Positions 10,079 through 20,330 of a stretch of 64,000 nt of DNA are shown here, one piece after another; the stretch's first letter is position 1, and the number at the start of each line of letters is the position of its first letter. The stretch is from positions 17,158,563 through 17,222,562 of the forward strand of contig LR990048.1 of assembly GCA_905147135.1 (NCBI GenBank), in the 5' to 3' direction. The stretch is from Blastobasis lacticolella (taxonomy: Eukaryota; Arthropoda; Insecta; Lepidoptera; Blastobasidae). A program made the position numbers and the translations under genes. The notes beneath the pieces were generated by a model. That model was given only the letters and a program-made list of their open reading frames with translations. It ran no database searches and was not told where the DNA came from.

Positions 10079-11167
10079 ACTTTTGACCCTTGTAATTCCT
10101 GGAATGAGACCACTTCCACGTCATCTTCACTTAATATAAATAGAAATAAGAAATCAAAACGAGTACCTAAATTGAAAAAATGTATAAAAAAGACATATCA
10201 TAAAGTAAAGTCATCAAGGCAAAACAAAATTATTTACCACTTATCCAAAACAACGAATCAGTTACGAAATGATTTTGAAGAATGTAATTCAAAATTGGTA
10301 CGTGCGCAACAAACCCATACCACGGAGACACACGAGACGTATAAAAAATTTAAAATATTGCAAATAGACTTAAAGATAGTAAATAGAAAATATAAAATTG
10401 CACAAAATGAAATAATGACTTGGAGAGAAGCTATCTCTGAAATTGTCAAATTGTCGAATGAAAACTCGGACATGATCGAACGTCTGATGGCTGCCAAAGA
10501 AGGGGAATGTGAGTGTGTCGCCTCGCAGCTTCAGCGCCCCGCGCCCCGGCCGCAAAACACTGTCGTCGCCCCCGAGGCGCTCGCAGTTAACGTCGAGCCC
10601 GCGGTCGCCGGTTGTAAGGCCGAGGCCTCCCCGGCCTTCGCGTCCTCCTCTTCCACCGCGGCTCACATCGTACCTGCGGTCATCGGGCCCCACAAAGCTT
10701 CAGCCGCCCCGGCCGTCGCGGCCACATCTTATGCCGCCGCTGCGAAGAGTACGACGCGCCCTAAGCCGACGGGCGCGGTCGACGGGCCATTCAAGGCCAC
10801 AGCCGCACCGGCCGGTGCGGCCACCTCCTATGCCACCATAGCAAGGAGATCGACGCGCTCTACGGCCCCCGCGGCCCACATCCAGCCCGCGGTAGCCATC
10901 ACCACCGAGCACGCTATCCTCGAGCCCGTACCGGCCCCGCGGATAGCACCGCGCGCTGCGCCGAGAGCGCCGCCGCCTCGCGCCGTTCGGCCGCGCGTGA
11001 TCACCGCCTGCGGGCCCGCGGCCGATACAGCAGCGCCCGGGGCCACCTCCGTCGCCGCCGGAGTGCCCGCGGCCGCCACCGTCACGATCCCCGGCAAACT
11101 CAGCAGGCCTGCTAGCGCGAAGCCGACGCAACATTGCGAACTAATGTGCAGACACAAAGGACTCTAG
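10046..11167 (+). CDS. ORF1 (Gag-like, N-terminal part) of a CR1/Jockey-type non-LTR retrotransposon
   Basis: This is a 373-codon frame just upstream of an endonuclease-reverse transcriptase ORF, the place of a non-LTR ORF1. Residues about 30-60 are very basic (KKSKRVPKLKKCIKK...). Residues about 60-155 look like a coiled coil (QLRNDFEECNSKLVRAQQ... through ENSDMIERLMAAKE). After residue about 155 the text changes abruptly to an Ala/Pro-rich, GC-rich segment with an imperfect internal repeat of about 28 residues (GPHKASAAPAVAATSY against GPFKATAAPAGAATSY). The expected role is RNA binding and assembly of the retrotransposition particle. The frame stops at 11167, and the downstream esterase-like part (11161-11718) is in another frame, so ORF1 is broken. 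No CCHC knuckle is clear. Confidence 0.7.
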   Translation: MEYCPIFHKINTFDPCNSWNETTSTSSSLNINRNKKSKRVPKLKKCIKKTYHKVKSSRQNKIIYHLSKTTNQLRNDFEECNSKLVRAQQTHTTETHETYKKFKILQIDLKIVNRKYKIAQNEIMTWREAISEIVKLSNENSDMIERLMAAKEGECECVASQLQRPAPRPQNTVVAPEALAVNVEPAVAGCKAEASPAFASSSSTAAHIVPAVIGPHKASAAPAVAATSYAAAAKSTTRPKPTGAVDGPFKATAAPAGAATSYATIARRSTRSTAPAAHIQPAVAITTEHAILEPVPAPRIAPRAAPRAPPPRAVRPRVITACGPAADTAAPGATSVAAGVPAAATVTIPGKLSRPASAKPTQHCELMCRHKGL

Positions 11168-11718
11168 TTTTTTCAGATCGAATAGGCAAAAATATGGGCG
11201 TGTTACTAAACGACTGTACGAATTCCAAAATAACCAATTATTGCATGCCTGATTTGTCGTACAGCGGTATTATCCAAAAAATATTAAAAAATTGAAAACA
11301 CATTGATTAAAATGTAAATATAGTAATTTTAATAAGTAATAGCCTTAAAGTACGAAAATATGACATAATCAAGGGTGTTGAAGCGTTGCAAGGATTGTCT
11401 GCAGGAAAAATTGTATTATGCGCATTTCCCTTCGTAAAATTTTTTTATAATACTGAAAATGACCGTATTTATATGTTGAATACTTTGATGTATAATTTGA
11501 CTTGCAGTCAGAAAGACGCATTTACTTTTTTTGACTGTAATAAATTTACAGATAAAGTAGTTTTAACAGAAGATACTATGTATCTTCGACGTAGATACAA
11601 AGTCAAACTGGCTACAATGTTAGCGTACCATATTAATTTATTGATTTCTCCTACCGTAGGTAGATATGACCAGGGTGCCGATTTGTTAATAAACAAAAAG
11701 AGTCACTGTTTAAACTAG
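11161..11718 (+). pseudogene. Esterase-like C-terminal domain of non-LTR ORF1 (broken)
   Basis: In the frame following 11161 the text reads TLVFSDRIGKNMGVLL, then YCMPDLSYSGIIQKIL, then two stops near 11296-11313. It resumes as LKVRKYDIIKGVEALQGL and continues to VLCAFPFVKFFYN, then TMYLRRRYKVKLATMLAYHI. This order (S-D, a G-rich stretch, a hydrophobic strand, then a late 'hx.R..LA..I' segment) resembles the SGNH esterase-like domain found in ORF1 of CR1-group elements. That is family knowledge plus inference. Stops and a frame change against the preceding ORF make it a pseudogene. The last uninterrupted part is the 110-codon frame 11386-11718. Confidence 0.5.
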
Positions 11719-11780
11719 TATGTAAGACAAAGGAGCCGTCCTGTATCATATCAGCAGCATATAACAGTCCACTGTTAGAC

Positions 11781-12320
11781 TTGAACAGTAAATCTTTTGA
11801 TATTGTTCAGAATATACAGGACTGTTCTGGCATAAAGTCATTAGTAAATAGTGGTAATAAGCTTTTGGATGTACGTAAAGTAAAATGTTATAATAATAAA
11901 CAAAATTGTATAGTTAACTTAGTACATCAAAATATCCAAGGCATGACGAATAAAGAATTGGAAGTTGAGCTATTCATGAACGGTGAGAATGTTGATATTT
12001 TTTGCATTACTGAACATTGGTTAAAAGATCACCAGCTCATATTTGGCTTTAACAACCATAAACTTGCAAGTTCGTTTACAAGAGGGCAGGCAATTCATGG
12101 AGGTTCCCTAATACTTTGCTTGTTAAAATGCAAGGAACGCACTGATATTGTCAAGCTGTCTGTTGAACGATCTGCTGAAATTGCCTGTATAGAACTTGAG
12201 CGACTTATTGTAATGAGCGTATACAGACCTCCGGCTTCATCATTTGATTTGTTCGAGAAAATTAGGATAGAATTGGAAGTTGAGCTATTCATGAACGGTG
12301 AGAATGTTGATATTTTTTAA
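11781..12320 (+). pseudogene. ORF2, N-terminal half of AP-type endonuclease (non-LTR retrotransposon)
   Basis: The text LVHQNIQGMTNKELEVE, then VDIFCITEHWL, then IACIELERLIVMSVYRPP follows the order of APE-type endonuclease motifs (N-Q, E-W, and the Y-R-P-P strand) used to nick target DNA. The rest of the domain is in 12298-12855 in a different frame. The break is visible: 50 bases at 12269-12318 are an exact copy of 11954-12003. They repeat the peptide ELEVELFMNGENVDIF at the end of the frame and run into a stop. The ORF is therefore inactivated by a local templated insertion. Confidence 0.8.
12269..12318 (+). repeat. 50-bp exact direct duplication within the endonuclease
   Basis: Identical to 11954-12003, 315 bp upstream. 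It interrupts the endonuclease between the YRPP region and the GDFN region and shifts the frame. It looks like a template-switch or repair filler rather than an element of its own. Confidence 0.95.
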
Positions 12321-12855
12321 AGTTAGCAATTGTAATAAAAATATTGTTGTTTGTGGAGATTTTAATATAGATTTATTAGACGTATCTTGTAAATATACTG
12401 GTAGGCTAATATCATTATTTAAGTGTCATAATTTAATCAACTTATTTTTAGAGCCTACTAGAATAACAAGTACTACATCAACTTGTCTAGACAACATTTT
12501 TTGTGATATCCAGGCATGTAGCCATTCTGTAATAAACAAATTGCAATCCGATCATTGTGGTCAATTAGCTGTGTTTAATGTTAATATGAGGAAAGAAACA
12601 AAAAATACTATTAAATTTGTACCAATTAACAACAACCGTCTAAACAGTTTTAGAAATAACATTATAGAGAAATCATCTAATTTAAAGTATTTTGATGAAA
12701 CAAATGAATATTATAATTCAGTTTTACACATGACAAAAACTGAAAGTAATAGTATATTCAAACCAAAGGTGAAGGCAGAAAACAGCAAACTTATGTTTAG
12801 CGATTGGGCGACAGCAGGAATACATAAGAGTAGAAATAAATTATATGAGCTCTAA
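12298..12855 (+). pseudogene. ORF2, C-terminal half of AP-type endonuclease
   Basis: After the duplication, the frame carries NIVVCGDFNIDLLDV (the GDFN catalytic region), TCLDNIFCDI, and LQSDHCGQLAVF, in which SDH is the terminal catalytic Asp-His of APE-type endonucleases. The linker toward the reverse transcriptase follows. The first ATG of this frame lies in the duplicated segment and is probably not a natural start. The frame ends at 12855 with a stop where intact relatives would continue. Confidence 0.8.
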
Positions 12856-13130
12856 GCAAAACGGGCGTATAATAATAGCGTAGAATTTGCTTAGTATGTT
12901 AAACATTATTCGAAGTTATTTAAACGCGTTTGTGCTACAGCTAAATCGAATTTCGTTAAACACAAACTAAAAAATAGCACAGATGTAGTAAAATCCACAT
13001 GGCAGATAATAAATAGTGAAACTGGAAAAGTAACAAATCGCGATACTAAATACAGTTTAAAGATGATAATGTTGTTACCAAAAACTCGGAAGTTGCGGAG
13101 GCATTCAATAAATTTTTTAAAGACATTCCA
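12856..13130 (+). pseudogene. ORF2 linker between endonuclease and reverse transcriptase
   Basis: In spite of stops and at least one frame change, the text still reads like element protein: AKRAYNNSVEFA, then KLFKRVCATAKSNFVKHKL, then KSTWQIINSETGK, then EVAEAFNKFFKDI. The 'W.iIN' and 'a..FN.fF' words are typical just before the reverse transcriptase of CR1/Jockey-group elements. Confidence 0.65.
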
Positions 13131-14426
13131 GTGTCAACTACGAAATCCTTAAATTCGTCTCCTGCCCTCGCTGAATCCTTGTTAAAACAAAATGTACCCG
13201 AGAGTGTCATCGATTTTAAGTTCGAGCATGCAACACCTCAAGATATAGTTAAGGCTTTTAAAACCATAAAAATGAAAGCAACTGCCGACATTGATGGTAT
13301 GTCAGTAAAAATTATTAGCTCTGTAATTGATGTTATTGCTGTCCACTTAGCGAATATATTTAATAATTGTGTTGATAATGGTGAATTTCCTGACCTGATG
13401 AAGCATAGTAAAGTTATTCCATTGTTGAAAACAGGTAATACAACGGATCCTACAAATTTTAGACCAGATTCAATTTTACCGGCTCTAAGTAAAATATTTG
13501 AGAAAATCATATTAAAACAACTAAAAGCTCATTTTTACGGAAGTAACCTATTGCATCATAAACAATTCGGTTTTACTCGCGGTCGTTCAACAGCTGATGT
13601 AGGTGTTGAACTTATTAAACATATCTTTGGGGCCTGGGAGGAATCACGTGATGCCTTAGGGGTTTTCTGTGATTTATCCAAAGCCTTTGATTGCGTTAAT
13701 CATGATATTTTCAGGAAATTACAACATTATGGAATAAAGGACTTGGCCCTGAACTTGCTAAATTCATACTTGAGTCATAGAATTCAAAAAGTTGATGTGA
13801 ACGGAGAGAGATCTATGGGGTCTGTTGTCTCTATGGGTGTCCTCCAGGGATCTATTTTGGGCCCGTTTTTGTTTCTTGTTTATGTAAATGACTTACCGTA
13901 CTTTGTAAAAGATACCCATGAAATTGTCTTGTTCGCGGACGATACATCTTTAGTGATTAAAGTAAAAAGACAACAATTAACATATGAAGACGTGAACAAG
14001 GCTATTGCAAAAGTGGTAAACTGGTTTACGGTTAATAATTTATTACTGAATGGCAAGAAGACAAAATGTTTAAAATTCTCTTTGCCAAATGTTAGATCAG
14101 TGCCCACTAATGTACAAATAAAAGGCGAAAATTTGAATCTAGTTGATTCTACAGTATTTTTAGGCTTTACTCTGGATAATAAATTGCAATGGGGTCCTTA
14201 CATTGATAAATTGGCGAAAAGGCTAAGTTCTGCAGCATATGCTGTAAAGAAAATACGGAGTATTTCTGACGAGGCTACAGCAAGATTAGTTTACTTTAGT
14301 TATTTCACAGTATTATGGCCTATGGCATACTGCTGTGGGGACACGCTGCCGACTGGCACAATGTGTTTGTATTGCAGAAAAGGGCTATTCGCGCGATTTA
14401 TCAATTGGGACCTAGAACTTCACTAA
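13131..14426 (+). pseudogene. ORF2 reverse transcriptase domain, CR1/Jockey-type non-LTR element
   Basis: The 431-codon frame carries the motif series of a non-LTR reverse transcriptase: KATADIDGMSVKII; KVIPLLKTGNTTDPTNFRP then LPALSKIFEKII; HHKQFGFTRGRSTADV; VFCDLSKAFDCVNHDI; VLQGSILGPFLFLVYVNDLP; the catalytic FADDTSLV; and the following thumb region. It copies element RNA at the nicked target site in the nucleus. The 'Leu-Gln-Gly' before S-I-L-G replaces the usual Pro-Gln-Gly. The frame is lost at about 14310, where the Y-F-x-x-x-M-A-Y-G region changes frame. Together with the upstream breaks this makes the copy inactive. Confidence 0.88.
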
Positions 14427-14852
14427 GAGATAAATTCAGGAATATTTATATAATGACAATGCCGTCACAATATATATATATGAGAACTTAATGTATGTTC
14501 ATAAAAATTTAAACTTATTTAAGAAGAATAGTGATGTTCATAATATTAATACGAGAAATAAAGATAAGCTTGTTGCTGGTGCTTGTCGTCTAGCCAAAGT
14601 CCACAAATCATTTATGGGTCAATGTGTACGCTTTTATAATAAGGTTCCACCACATATTCAAAATTTACCATTGAATAAATTTAAAGTAGCTATAAAAAAC
14701 AAATTATGTCAAAAAAGTTATTATAGTATATCTGAATATGTAAATGACAAAAGTCCATGGGACTAAACTGCTTTTCTATACAGGTATTTATTTTTAAGAT
14801 AGTATATAGGACAAATGATGTATTAGTACATAAGAAATGTATAAAAAAAAAA
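14427..14852 (+). pseudogene. ORF2 C-terminal domain and 3' end of the non-LTR element
   Basis: The 91-codon frame 14491-14766 holds INTRNKDKLVAGACRLAKVH, then FMGQCVRFYNKVPPHIQNLP and a short tail ending in W-D. This is the conserved C-terminal signature of CR1-group ORF2 proteins (R-N...R-L....S-F...YNK.P). A TA microsatellite (tatatatata) at about 14473 probably caused one of the frame changes. About 85 bp of 3' UTR end in an A-rich run near 14842-14852. With the ORF1 region the element spans roughly 10.0-14.85 kb; its 5' end is not defined. Confidence 0.75.
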
Positions 14853-14859
14853 ATATATA

Positions 14860-15620
14860 CGTAGGCTCTGTGGGTTTCTTGCCGTTTCTTTCCCCCACGG
14901 AGAACCACCTTGGAAGCGGCGTTAATTTTCCTTCCTCGCCCATACATGGTGTCTCCTGTCTGCGCTAGGGTAGGGGTAGGGTAGTAGTTAGAGTAGGTAG
15001 GGTAGGGTAGGAGTAAGATAGCGGTAAGGTAGTATAGGGTTGGGTAGGGGTAAGATAGTGGTAGGGTCGGGGTAAGATAGTGGTAGGGTAGGGGTAAGGT
15101 AGTGGTAGGGTAGGATTAAGGCAATGGTAGGATAGGGTAGGGGTAAGGTAGCGATAGGGTAGGGACAGGATAGAGTAGGGTGGTAGCGACTACCTACCAC
15201 ATACAGCATGTGTGATGCACGCTCACTTAAAAGTCTGTCTGGCGGTGGCGTGGGGGCCGGGTCGCTCTTTTCCCTCAAATATGGTTGAATTGGACGATGG
15301 CTGGGCCCTGCGTTATACTCGTGAACGGGTGCTGCCTTGGTGGACTGGCTTACTCTTGCTGTAGTTTTAGGTGGTTTTTCTTAATTATACTAGACATACC
15401 TATATAATATAATATAGCGTTCCGGCTCTGCCTGGCATTGTCGAGCACGGTTCGGTCGTGGTTGGCGAGGGATACGTGTATCTACGGCAATAGGGCGGTC
15501 AGCGTGTCACTGTGTGTTTCCTTCCTACTTTCCTATCCCCCTCCTTTTTGACGATTGAAAGAGATATTTAATGTCCTAATCAATAAAGAAATTTTGAATT
15601 TTGAATTTTGAAATTTGAAA
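14860..15620 (+). mobile_element. 3' part of a second non-LTR element (family K)
   Basis: It starts with gtgggtttcttgccgtttct, a phrase common near the 3' end of lepidopteran non-LTR elements. It contains the GGGTA array below and ends with 'gattgaaagagatatttaat', 'aataaag' and a (ttttgaa)n tail. The last 200 bp, from ccggctctgcctggcattgt onward, recur inverted at 48020-48265 and partly at 16459-16505 and 51395-51530. No coding domain is present, so it is a 5'-truncated copy. Confidence 0.6.
14965..15190 (+). repeat. GGGTA-rich degenerate array
   Basis: About 225 bp made almost entirely of words such as tagggtagggg, gtaaggtagtgg and ggtaagatag, with a loose 5-6 bp and about 24-28 bp periodicity. 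Several runs of three or four G within short distance could form G-quadruplexes. It is not the canonical insect telomere repeat TTAGG. Confidence 0.85.
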
Positions 15621-16445
15621 TTTTAATGTTTTTCAAAATATCTTCAATATACAGAATTGGAAAATTTACAGTTTTATTACATTCATCCACCGTTGTGGAT
15701 ATCGTTATATTGAGATACCAATTTTGAGACTTTTATAAAAAAACGTAACTTTTTGCAACATTTGTAAACATTACACTTAAAAATATTAAAGTCTATCTAG
15801 GAACATTGGAAACGGCATGAAATTATTTCCAACGTTTGTAAACAGTTTGAAACAAAACAAAATAACCCGAGGAAATTGTTTGCAAGACCGGTATGGAAGC
15901 ATTTTAAAGTAGAATATAACCAAGAATTACGGGGGTGCTAAACAATAAGCTCAGACGTCCCGTGACCATGATGCATGTCGAAATATCGAGCTACTCATCA
16001 ACAAAGGTACGCGGTAGGAAACCCGGAACACACCCTTAAAATGTGTAATAATAACCGCGATAGTTTAAAACATTATGTAATAAGCTCAGAGTCCACGACA
16101 CAACTGTTTTATTTACTTATATCGCCGCATAGTAGTATTACCAATTATTTGTGAAATAAACTGATTATTATTATTATTACATGCTACATACCCTACACTT
16201 ATGACCGAAGAAATACTTAGAACTTATACTACACTCGCAGCATTAGAGGAGAGGCGATTCCGTCCCGCAATCAAATCAATGTAACTCCAACAAAGACAGT
16301 TACAAGTTCTGAATCCACATTGCATGCAAATGGGGAGCGTGGTGCGCTTTAGCAGCTGTACGATTTCAAAACCTAGTAAGGGACTAGAGACAAATTTTAC
16401 GGGAAATTCCAAAAATTGGGTCACTTTGTGAGCTTGCCGCTTCAA
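15621..16445. other. Unassigned DNA between repeats
   Basis: AT-rich with no domain or terminal repeat that I can see. Short frames only. Confidence 0.4.
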
Positions 16446-16506
16446 GACAAATCAAATCAAAATTTCTTTACTGAGTAGGACATTAAATATCTCTTTCAAT
16501 CGTGAA
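16446..16506 (-). mobile_element. Truncated 3' end of non-LTR family K
   Basis: The minus strand reads acgattgaaagagatattta followed by atgtcctactcagtaaagaa and a (ttttga)n tail. This matches 15550-15605 almost base for base. Only the last 50-60 bp are present, as expected for severe 5' truncation. Confidence 0.75.
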
Positions 16507-16524
16507 AGATATGAGTGTAATTTT

Positions 16525-16690
16525 GGTCACTCGTGTGCATACCGACTGTCGTTGGCATGACATGTGGTATAATAAAAATAGGCTTGTCAAGACAACTTAT
16601 CGTGTGTGGGGAGAAATTTTGAAAGGTCGTCAGCCAAATTGGCGGGATCAAGCCAAAATGTGCTAGGTCAAGCCAATTTTTGTCATGCCT
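16525..16690. repeat. Dispersed repeat P, copy 1
   Basis: It shares 'ccgactgtcgttggcatgac', 'atgtggtataataaaaatag' and 'ggcttgtcaagac...gggatcaagccaaaa' with 62290-62400. The class is unknown. The two copies are clearly diverged. Confidence 0.6.
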
Positions 16691-17049
16691 ACTTATTGTC
16701 GGGTGTGTATCCGTATGAACGTGAGTGGCCACCATTTCATTCGATCAAACGACGTGGCATATCCTTGGCTTTCTACTAGTTAGTTACAGTTGTAACTAAA
16801 ATTAATAAATAACTCTCAAAGTAAAAGTGATGGACAACTTTAAAACCTAGCAAAGGATGATCCTTAGTCCTCCTTTTTGTGTCGTTTATCCTCAATGCTG
16901 AGGGTCGTGACCTCTTTGAATGGCATTATCGTGGAATATCTTATGACAGCTCACTCTATCTTCGGCAGCATGGATGACATCGCACACCAAGCTGTCCACG
17001 GTAGAGGATTTGGTTAGACCAGCGCAGTGGGCTTCTACCTCTAGGCCTG

Positions 17050-17115
17050 TTCCCTCTTTTTAAATTAAACTAGCCTTGCCTGGTAGTAAGTGACGATGCG
17101 GCCGATGATGGAGCA
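17050..17115 (-). mobile_element. 3' tail of non-LTR family V (fragment)
   Basis: The segment 'agtaagtgacgatgcggccgatgatggagc' resembles the end of the copy at 40190-40505 on the same strand and the plus-strand copy at 29800-29890. No coding part is left. Confidence 0.55.
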
Positions 17116-17218
17116 TACCTGTCTAAGAAGGTTGTCGTGCCCCTTCACTAAGCTTTTTAGACGTTTTAGCAATGCGAAATGTCTATGATCTAGTAACCTG
17201 CAAAATGTAATAATTTTT

Positions 17219-17421
17219 CACGACGGCTGAAATTCTACAGTCAGCGTCTTCACTTAGTCTGGAATAATGAGAAATTACGATTAGAAGTATTTTTAAATTT
17301 TTTTGAGATTTTAAGTAGCAAAATATAAAGATTCATTTTTCACAGATGTGTGCCTTACTAGGTCTCGAAATTGTACAGTCGGCGTCTTCTTCACTTAGTC
17401 TGGAATAATGAGAAATTTCGC
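17219..17421. repeat. Two direct copies of a ~60-bp unit
   Basis: Copies at about 17222-17280 and 17360-17418 share 'gaaattctacagtcagcgtc' (second copy gaaattgtacagtcggcgtc), 'ttcacttagtctggaataat' and 'gagaaatt.cg'. They are about 138 bp apart, which suggests a two-unit tandem duplication. Confidence 0.7.
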
Positions 17422-18640
17422 ACGTAATAGCTCCCTAATTAGTCTTATGACGAACAATGGGGATGATTCTGCGAGCTTTGCCGCCGGATTGTTAAGTTAA
17501 TTGTATTCATTGAACGGAGAATTAATTATGCACGAGTTCCTGACAGCCCACATACGTCCCATTAGTAGGTGGGCGCGTCTGGTACGTTCACCTTTATTTA
17601 CAGTTGGTTGTTGCCGTTCTTGTTACACTGCTGGGCGCTGTGATTGTTCTGCCTTTGCTTTGCAGGCGCCGCGCAGATCACAGCCTCATTATATTTTTGC
17701 CGCGCAATACCTGTTTTAATGATAAGGTAGCCGTCACTGACACAATGAGTGAGAACGTATTGAAAAATTGGTACGTTTTGAAATTGCAGTTTCCTTAATT
17801 TTCGCTATATAAAACGCCAATTTTATAAATGAAAGACCTTTATAACACGAAGACACTATTCGCATCGTTCTATTATTAGATTGGATTTTCTTCACTTTTA
17901 CCAATAAATAGAAATTCAGAAGAAATATATAGCTACAGGTATGGGTGAGAACTGCGTAAGAGAAGAAGTAAATCGATGACACGCCGCCAGATTCTTAAAA
18001 AGCTACATAAAAAATATGTTCTTAAAAGTTGAGGATTTTATTGCAATGTACACTTTGTGCTAATTGCATCGCTATAAAGTCGTCGCGCTTAAAAATACTT
18101 CGCGGTTTCACTCATATGGACCAATATTTACATTCCGCCAGGATCGCAAAAAGGTAAAATAAAATTATAAAACTTTTAAATAAGTACTAACACTTCGATT
18201 TTAAGATCACTACGAACAAAATTTGGGTTTGTTTACATTATCAAAACCTTGTAATACTTTATATTGCCTTAAAAACCGTTTATTATTATTATCACATTAG
18301 TAACGATACACCTTACACACCACCGTTCATATTAGCTTATCTAACCCAAAGCAACTATCAAGTCCAAATTAAAGTACATTAGGCATTGCCTTAATCTACA
18401 CTAATTTGTACCTAGATTGCCTGCATGGGTATGTAAATTGCCTAATTAACCTTTGAACTGGAATACCGCGAAACTGTGTCTAGGATTATTATGGACTAAT
18501 TAATGCTCAGCGTGACTTCCAAGTAATATTTATTGAGTCTAGAATTGCAATTATTGACAGGTTGCTGGCTTGAAACAGAAGATACACAATAAATAATAAT
18601 GTTATTTATGTATCGATATTTGGTACTAGGTGACACCCTT
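17422..18640. other. Unassigned DNA
   Basis: Short overlapping frames at 17501-17798 have no recognisable motif. The remainder is AT-rich with no repeat structure that I can identify. Confidence 0.4.
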
Positions 18641-18644
18641 GCAT

Positions 18645-18847
18645 ATCATCATCACAGCCCATAACAGTCCACTGCAGAAATTAGGGGAGAATCCCACGAG
18701 AGGGGAGGTTATTGCTATAATAGAGATCGCAGTGTTATAAATGTAACAATGGTAAACGCTGCTGCCCATTTTCCAGTCTTCGAAGACTCTAGAAGTTTTG
18801 CCTTGAAAATATTAGTCGCCTTGTATGACACCCACGAGTGTAAGGGA
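18645..18847 (-). mobile_element. SINE C copy (RTE-tailed)
   Basis: The minus-strand end reads ...ctgcagtggactgttatggg then ctgtgatgatgat. The other end contains the reverse of 'actcatgggtgtcatacaag' and 'gcgactaat'. It matches the copies at 26366-26622, 28083-28280 and 40606-41054. The 'gggctgtgatgatg' terminus is the type used by RTE-clade elements, which probably mobilise it. Confidence 0.75.
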
Positions 18848-19224
18848 TTCTCATCCCAATTATACATTTATCATTTAATTCCAAAGTAGCTTTTTGCGCG
18901 GGGTGTGTGAATTAAATAGATTTCATTTCCAGAAGTCGATGTCGGTTTCAAACTTCAGTAAAAGACCTATTGTTTCGACCCTATCGGGCGGAATAGAACG
19001 TAGCGCGATGTGAAAAACTTTCAAACGATTGTTTGACACTTCAGTACAGTTATAATAATGCTGTACAAGCTCACAACGTCCAAACTTGTAACCCAAGGGA
19101 CTACTGCAAAAGTTAAGGCGTCACGGTCGAATCGATAGGAATGGACTAGGTTCGTGTGCAGATTGAGTTTCGTTGTATTTTGCCTTGTATTTTTTATGAG
19201 AAGTAAAATTTTTTTTGTAAACTA

Positions 19225-19440
19225 GTAGATTGCCCGCCTGATTAAAAGTGGTAACCGTCGCTATATACAATAACACGGGCTTTTGCCCGCTATTTCATCC
19301 GCATAAAATTTGGATATAGTGTTCGAGACTCGTTACCGTAAACCACATTAATTTCGGGATCAGTTTAATGATGTGCTATATTGCTGCCAAATGTCATCAA
19401 GATCCTATCACTAGTTTGTGCTTGAAGGAGTAACAAAAAT
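19225..19440 (+). repeat. Possible copy of repeat family L
   Basis: The words 'acgggcttttgcccgctatttc' and 'atccgcataaaatttggat' resemble a very widespread lepidopteran repeat. No termini are defined, so this is a weak call. Confidence 0.3.
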
Positions 19441-19535
19441 CTATTAATACATCCTTACCAACTTTTAGTAGGATATCTACGAGTCAGTTATAGGTAGCGT
19501 CCTTCATTCCTAAATTCAAATTAATGAAGTAACCC

Positions 19536-19906
19536 CTCCCAACTTCCGACTAATGTTGGCGGGTCAGATTGTGGGACTAAGAGAACTTCCTACAATTGTT
19601 GACTGGTCAGATTGTGGGGCTAAGAGATCTTCCTACTAATGTTGGCGGGTCAGATTGTGGGACTAAGAGAACTTTCTACTAATGTTGGCGGGCCAGATTG
19701 TGGACCTAAAATATATTCCTACTAATGTGGGCGGGTCAGATTGTGGGACTAAGAGAACTTCCTACTAATGTTGGCGGGTCAGATTGTGGGACTAAGAGAA
19801 CTTCCAACTAATGTTAGCGGGTCAGATTGTGGGACTAAGAGAACTTCCTACTAATGTTAGCGGGTCAGATTATGGGACTAAGAGAACTTCCTACTAATGT
19901 TAGAAA
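19536..19906. repeat. 43-bp minisatellite, about 8.5 copies
   Basis: The unit is approximately gggactaagagaacttccta followed by ctaatgttggcgggtcagat and tgt. Copies toward the right are nearly identical; the second and fourth carry most of the changes. A late subgroup has ttagcgg in place of ttggcgg, which shows the order of unit duplication. Confidence 0.95.
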
Positions 19907-20330
19907 ATAGGCAACAGTATTTTTAACCCGACCATATTACTTAAACGTAATATTTGATGGTATGTCGATCCACGTTTGGGTTTGCCATTAATATTGGATT
20001 TTCATGATTTTGACGAGACTTTCGTAAAATTCAAGTACTTTTGTGTTGTAAGGACATCTCACATCACAAATAACTAAAATTGTCTCATTAGGTATTATTA
20101 GTATTTTCATCACAATAATTTGTCTGCCACCATGTTGCATCACAATAACAAAAATATATCAGCGCCTCTGATGGTAAATAATGTAACGATATGATGACTA
20201 ATGTTTGACCATATCATGAAACAGGCCTTAGTTAAGCTATTCATATCATCAAAAGGTGATTATTATTTAATCTGATAAGACCATATTATAATGTGGGTAG
20301 CAGGCACTTCCCATGTCATGCAATATATAA

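Noticed and set aside
10370..11157. Minus-strand and alternative-frame ORFs over the GC-rich part of ORF1
   Set aside because: GC-rich DNA lacks stop codons. These are shadows of the ORF1 frame, which connects to coiled-coil and basic regions on the plus strand.
14965..15190. Interstitial telomere
   Set aside because: The units are GGGTA/GGTAAG-like with irregular spacing, not TTAGG, and lie within a retroelement 3' region.
19536..19906. CRISPR array
   Set aside because: The repeats are directly tandem with no unique spacers, in an evident animal genome.
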